From Phosphitispora fastidiosa (GTDB lineage: Bacteria > Bacillota > Thermincolia > Thermincolales > UBA2595): a stretch of 64,000 nucleotides of DNA. Of this stretch, positions 63,201 to 64,000 are shown one piece after another. The stretch's first letter is position 1. Every line of letters starts with the position of its first letter. The stretch is taken from the NCBI RefSeq assembly GCF_019008365.1, contig NZ_JAHHUL010000006.1, forward strand, positions 62,001 through 126,000. The letters are read 5' to 3'. Under the pieces are notes generated by a model, which had not been told where the DNA came from, searched no databases, and was given only the letters and a program-made list of their open reading frames with translations. The translations under genes were made by a program, and so were the position numbers.

Positions 63201-64000
63201 TCAATAGGCGGACTGACCCCTGTTACCCAGTACTGGTTTAAGGTTCAGGCATATGATGCCGCAGGCAATGTTTCCGGATTTAGCAATACCGCCACGGCAA
63301 CGACCAAGGCAGCGCCTGTAACGTCGCCATCCGAGACAGTTGGCCCTGATGATGCCAGATGGGGGAAAAATATCGATGCCGACAGGTATTATGACCGGAA
63401 CATTGACTCTACCGTTACTTCCCGCTTAAGTGACAATAACGACGGCAGTAATGTGGAAATCAGGGAAAACGGTGACGGTGATTGGTGGGTATATGTCAGG
63501 GCAGATAAGGATGCCCGGGATTACTCGTCAGTGAAGCTGAAAGTCAGGTTCCGCTGGGATGACAGTGACTGGTCAGGGAATATGCTATTCTACCCGTATA
63601 AGAGTGACGGGAAAAACATCAATACCGGAGCTGTTGTGGACTATAAACTGAGCAGGCCGAGCACCAGTTATACATGGTATGAGGTTGATGTGACCGAGGC
63701 CGCTCATGCTATGGACGGCTATGGGTTCATTAAATTCCGCATCAAGCCGGGCAGGGACGGCAGCGCAGAAAGGGCCAAGCTCAGTGAAGTAAGCTTCATT
63801 CTGGAAAGCCAGGGCTCAACCGGCTCTGAAGACTCAGTTACTACATCGTCAACCACTGTTCCTGCTGATAACAGCGGAACAGATACGGTTCCGCCGACAG
63901 ACCCGACAGGCCTGACAGCAGGTGCATACAACTCGGCTCAGCTTGACCTTGCCTGGACAGCATCCACCGATAGCAGCCGGCCTGCTCCCACACCTGTCGA
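57291..64000 (+). CDS. Giant multiheme cytochrome c with at least 64 CXXCH (3' end missing)
   Basis: Open from TTG 57291 (AAAGGAGG 8 bp upstream; in-frame ATG 57246 also has a site) to the window edge, at least 2236 residues with no stop. Signal KKIILAVLGLFVIMTLFASS. I count 64 CXXCH plus one CX4CH (CSASNCH) between about residues 30 and 1930. Then a fibronectin-III domain (about 1940-2010), a beta-sandwich-like domain (about 2017-2177; DDARWGKNIDADRYYDRN..., GDWWVYVRADKD...) and the start of a second FN3 (PPTDPTGLTAGAYNSAQLDLAW). The layout suggests a surface or S-layer-associated electron conduit. The protein may carry more hemes or an anchor beyond the edge. Confidence 0.93.
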   Translation, partial: MKKIILAVLGLFVIMTLFASSGGGASAAGADCANCHGTNVSDFTVASPVLGETCTVCHGVISARHSSPGWIAAYVDGAGYFKSPDSVLTGPPNIHSYHNGMNTPAGSDACARCHRAASCETCHTPVNHKPHGSTEMESYPSYTVAIGIGFGSQDISCSASNCHKFYSPGIVPSGPDDTTNLCFNCHSTDKTGHDDTQLAAVHTTTFPSELMFSGQLTGFYPVDCSGCHNSTLDTEHANQDIDCFTCHNSTNTAILNVIDTAGGLAANRSCDKCHFNAGVIPVPEEHTLFHIATESSNLRIDGAPHDSCNTCHQRQEIFPKIAALAGSSVKNYSCLDCHNGDGTSGSNPKAPVHSADYNGQQMNIMDVHASCATCHTPDTTYAAAIDTIIAENRSDSYSCTECHTDLSAGHKAAFEGVVYDDTTAFHLKCTDCHKPTYKSTITRLKDEVKLGGSYDCSACHTAVALKGDSPYYPAHAAGSDEIVGFHPQSCNTCHGTANGQYVISLDPMRDNLPASGYACTECHNGTIANDPYHQAKADAAANPEDVSTTYHQACSTCHGNSVVRQVLDGLKGTVTAPYLCSECHNETLDMAPNHKAKMVAADTAEATITDYHLDADGETACGMCHGSARLPEGTIAALKTETAYLCDDCHTPDSVITYSHTADFGTAAVDQNTTGYHAACQSCHDSAAAKPVIKELIGQSSYDCSRCHNGTVTYAALHQADMDTASGPADTVAYHPDCLTCHGSGDADVSGFIESNKGVSDSYMCSDCHGDIQTRHVSTSSLTGGMINCSWCHSNQLIDTHVNPGIDLPRAMDCATCHDPASPVRDQIALGLTRCEDCHNGTDAERSHPDSQYYPRHIANPFPVFMPEYDTDCSTCHTNNSLITLHSDIYVGCNTCHYIEAYKPAVISLSVDCSGCHNADINPAMDMVDTHKEFHFADLSTYPETTGCLECHAGDATADGQSLLGVHKKDSASTVSCDTCHGAAARQTAKDAIAANNISCQACHGTGTGHEHNVAANGYAAAPQVNCSACHKDAADGTAELAAVHQDAADRGLIADYSCSTCHNPIFEGTVIVKDGSLDMLSGGTPIYCTGCHNGTLADALGTKYPAHDGNHINATGYGAYQGTYNGIAFNDSMLSCVGCHPSLDTKVVHDKDNLNCNLCHNSTNAAVQSVIKGSWSRADTPAAYTCSDCHNTLPYKHMPEHKSYGMDPIECNSCHDGTNAVGNFNAPNLPGYTTANVTDIHLAADGTKDCNLCHASTKENVVWNINHFKDRVSPPYYCENCHSGHNEQHEVTSYLKDSADTSCSKCHTNHVAFQHSGLWDVSMSCQTCHTLEPALPDTLPTIWANLSNKTAPPGFTCQDCHTGIQQGHSHPVAANGYAAAPEVNCSACHSDTADGTAELAAVHQDAADRGLITDYGCDTCHNAAFEGIVIPMDGSLDMLSNGTPIYCTDCHNGTLADALGTKYPAHDGNHSTTANGYGLYNWDSSVDCAQCHTTLDIYDNHIYTGSAADCNSCHANTAAGVVGVIESNWSRTADKAGYNCSDCHNSLTYGHRYEHTGTGDEPVTCSGCHNGTAVTGAFNAPAGTTATVSDSDIHPTCNKCHTTANSVVQAFIDAGTGQDNSVYACSACHDSITPKHNKMHEVTAFTADGATGCANCHQKDVTAQHSESFKAGLNCDTCHGAGAAAALPETPEIITSNLSSNVNRTGYTCTDCHGSVSHQHRVAKNGYQSGQAGAGSAECSTCHATDVSTGETELASLHENAGITGYGCSTCHNSTFEGTGKVISGDGSLNMNRNGQSIYCADCHNGTLTNTVDSGHQPEHLAKHSATNMDCSSCHGFSAAAGEAADIKSAAVHSDGCVTCHGDNVRSDVKILVAAKTGQNNPIYDCEDCHSVIHLGWEQLHKPVFPTDTDMNCANCHNNYLPGEHTRYFDTGDSTGGTDETGSKVAYKVFRSSDGSTWSQAGTTTGTAFSIGGLTPVTQYWFKVQAYDAAGNVSGFSNTATATTKAAPVTSPSETVGPDDARWGKNIDADRYYDRNIDSTVTSRLSDNNDGSNVEIRENGDGDWWVYVRADKDARDYSSVKLKVRFRWDDSDWSGNMLFYPYKSDGKNINTGAVVDYKLSRPSTSYTWYEVDVTEAAHAMDGYGFIKFRIKPGRDGSAERAKLSEVSFILESQGSTGSEDSVTTSSTTVPADNSGTDTVPPTDPTGLTAGAYNSAQLDLAWTASTDSSRPAPTPV
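60363..62780 (+). repeat. Internal repeat of about 355 residues (12 hemes) in the giant cytochrome
   Basis: Unit 1 starts at 60363 and unit 2 at 61440, 1077 bp (359 codons) apart. The stretch with CSACH, AELAAVHQDAADRGLI, GSLDMLS and NGTLADALGTKYPAHDGN is nearly identical in DNA. A third, more diverged partial copy starts near 62500 (CSTCHATDVSTGETELASLH). Each full unit holds 12 CXXCH. One related unit is found at the end of the 34-heme protein (56040-56760). Confidence 0.85.

Overview
The window looks like the chromosome of an anaerobic, endospore-forming, Gram-positive bacterium of the Peptococcaceae/Thermincola/Desulfotomaculum kind. This is inferred from gene content, not from a database search. 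Spore-coat genes (two CotE-like proteins, four YheC/YheD-type ATP-grasp proteins), a lone RND pump without an outer-membrane partner, a [NiFe] hydrogenase, a tRNA-Sec and a long run of multiheme c-type cytochromes occur together. TTG and GTG starts behind strong GGAGG sites are common.

Layout. (1) 1-7.3 kb: a 5'-truncated sigma-54 activator with an [FeFe]-hydrogenase-like sensor domain. A terminator and a textbook -24/-12 promoter follow, then a five-gene [NiFe] hydrogenase operon (small subunit, large subunit, protease, HybA-like ferredoxin, NrfD/HybB-like membrane subunit). (2) 7.4-9.7 kb: a small membrane protein, a MurF-like ligase and a roughly 240-bp strongly palindromic GC-rich element. 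(3) 9.7-18.7 kb, minus strand: a spore-coat locus with a Gly-Tyr-Pro repeat protein, an ATP-grasp/glutamine-synthetase-like amidoligase fusion, four tandem YheC/D-like ATP-grasp genes and two cotE paralogues. (4) 18.8-23.5 kb: a membrane protein with an unnamed domain, small ORFs, IS30-like debris, a six-unit 20-bp tandem repeat, and a decayed defence locus (HTH regulator, AbiJ-like, DUF1016 nuclease and HsdR remnants). (5) 23.9-35.8 kb: an ABC-2 exporter, YdcZ-like and EamA transporters, a DUF2157/GDYXXLXY pair, a class II aldolase, a LysM protein and a polar amino-acid ABC importer. (6) 35.9-43.9 kb: an RND pump behind a TetR-type operator, a GGDEF/HD-GYP protein, tRNA-Sec, tatA and a polyprenyl diphosphate synthase. 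(7) 44.1-64.0 kb: seven multiheme cytochrome genes with a TPR and an NHL beta-propeller gene among them.

How it may work together. The hydrogenase operon can pass electrons from H2 into the quinone pool. TatA and the polyprenyl synthase fit export of the hydrogenase and menaquinone synthesis. Two membrane-anchored NapC/NirT-like cytochromes (10 and 12 CXXCH) could take electrons from menaquinol and pass them to 17-, 6-, 13-, 34- and at least 64-heme proteins across the cell wall. By my count the seven genes carry about 156 CXXCH motifs. The last gene runs off the window edge while still open. It has grown by an internal duplication of about 355 residues and 12 hemes, and ends in fibronectin-III and beta-sandwich modules suited to a surface protein. 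The cytochrome cluster and the spore-coat ligase locus are the two regions most likely to hold undescribed biology.
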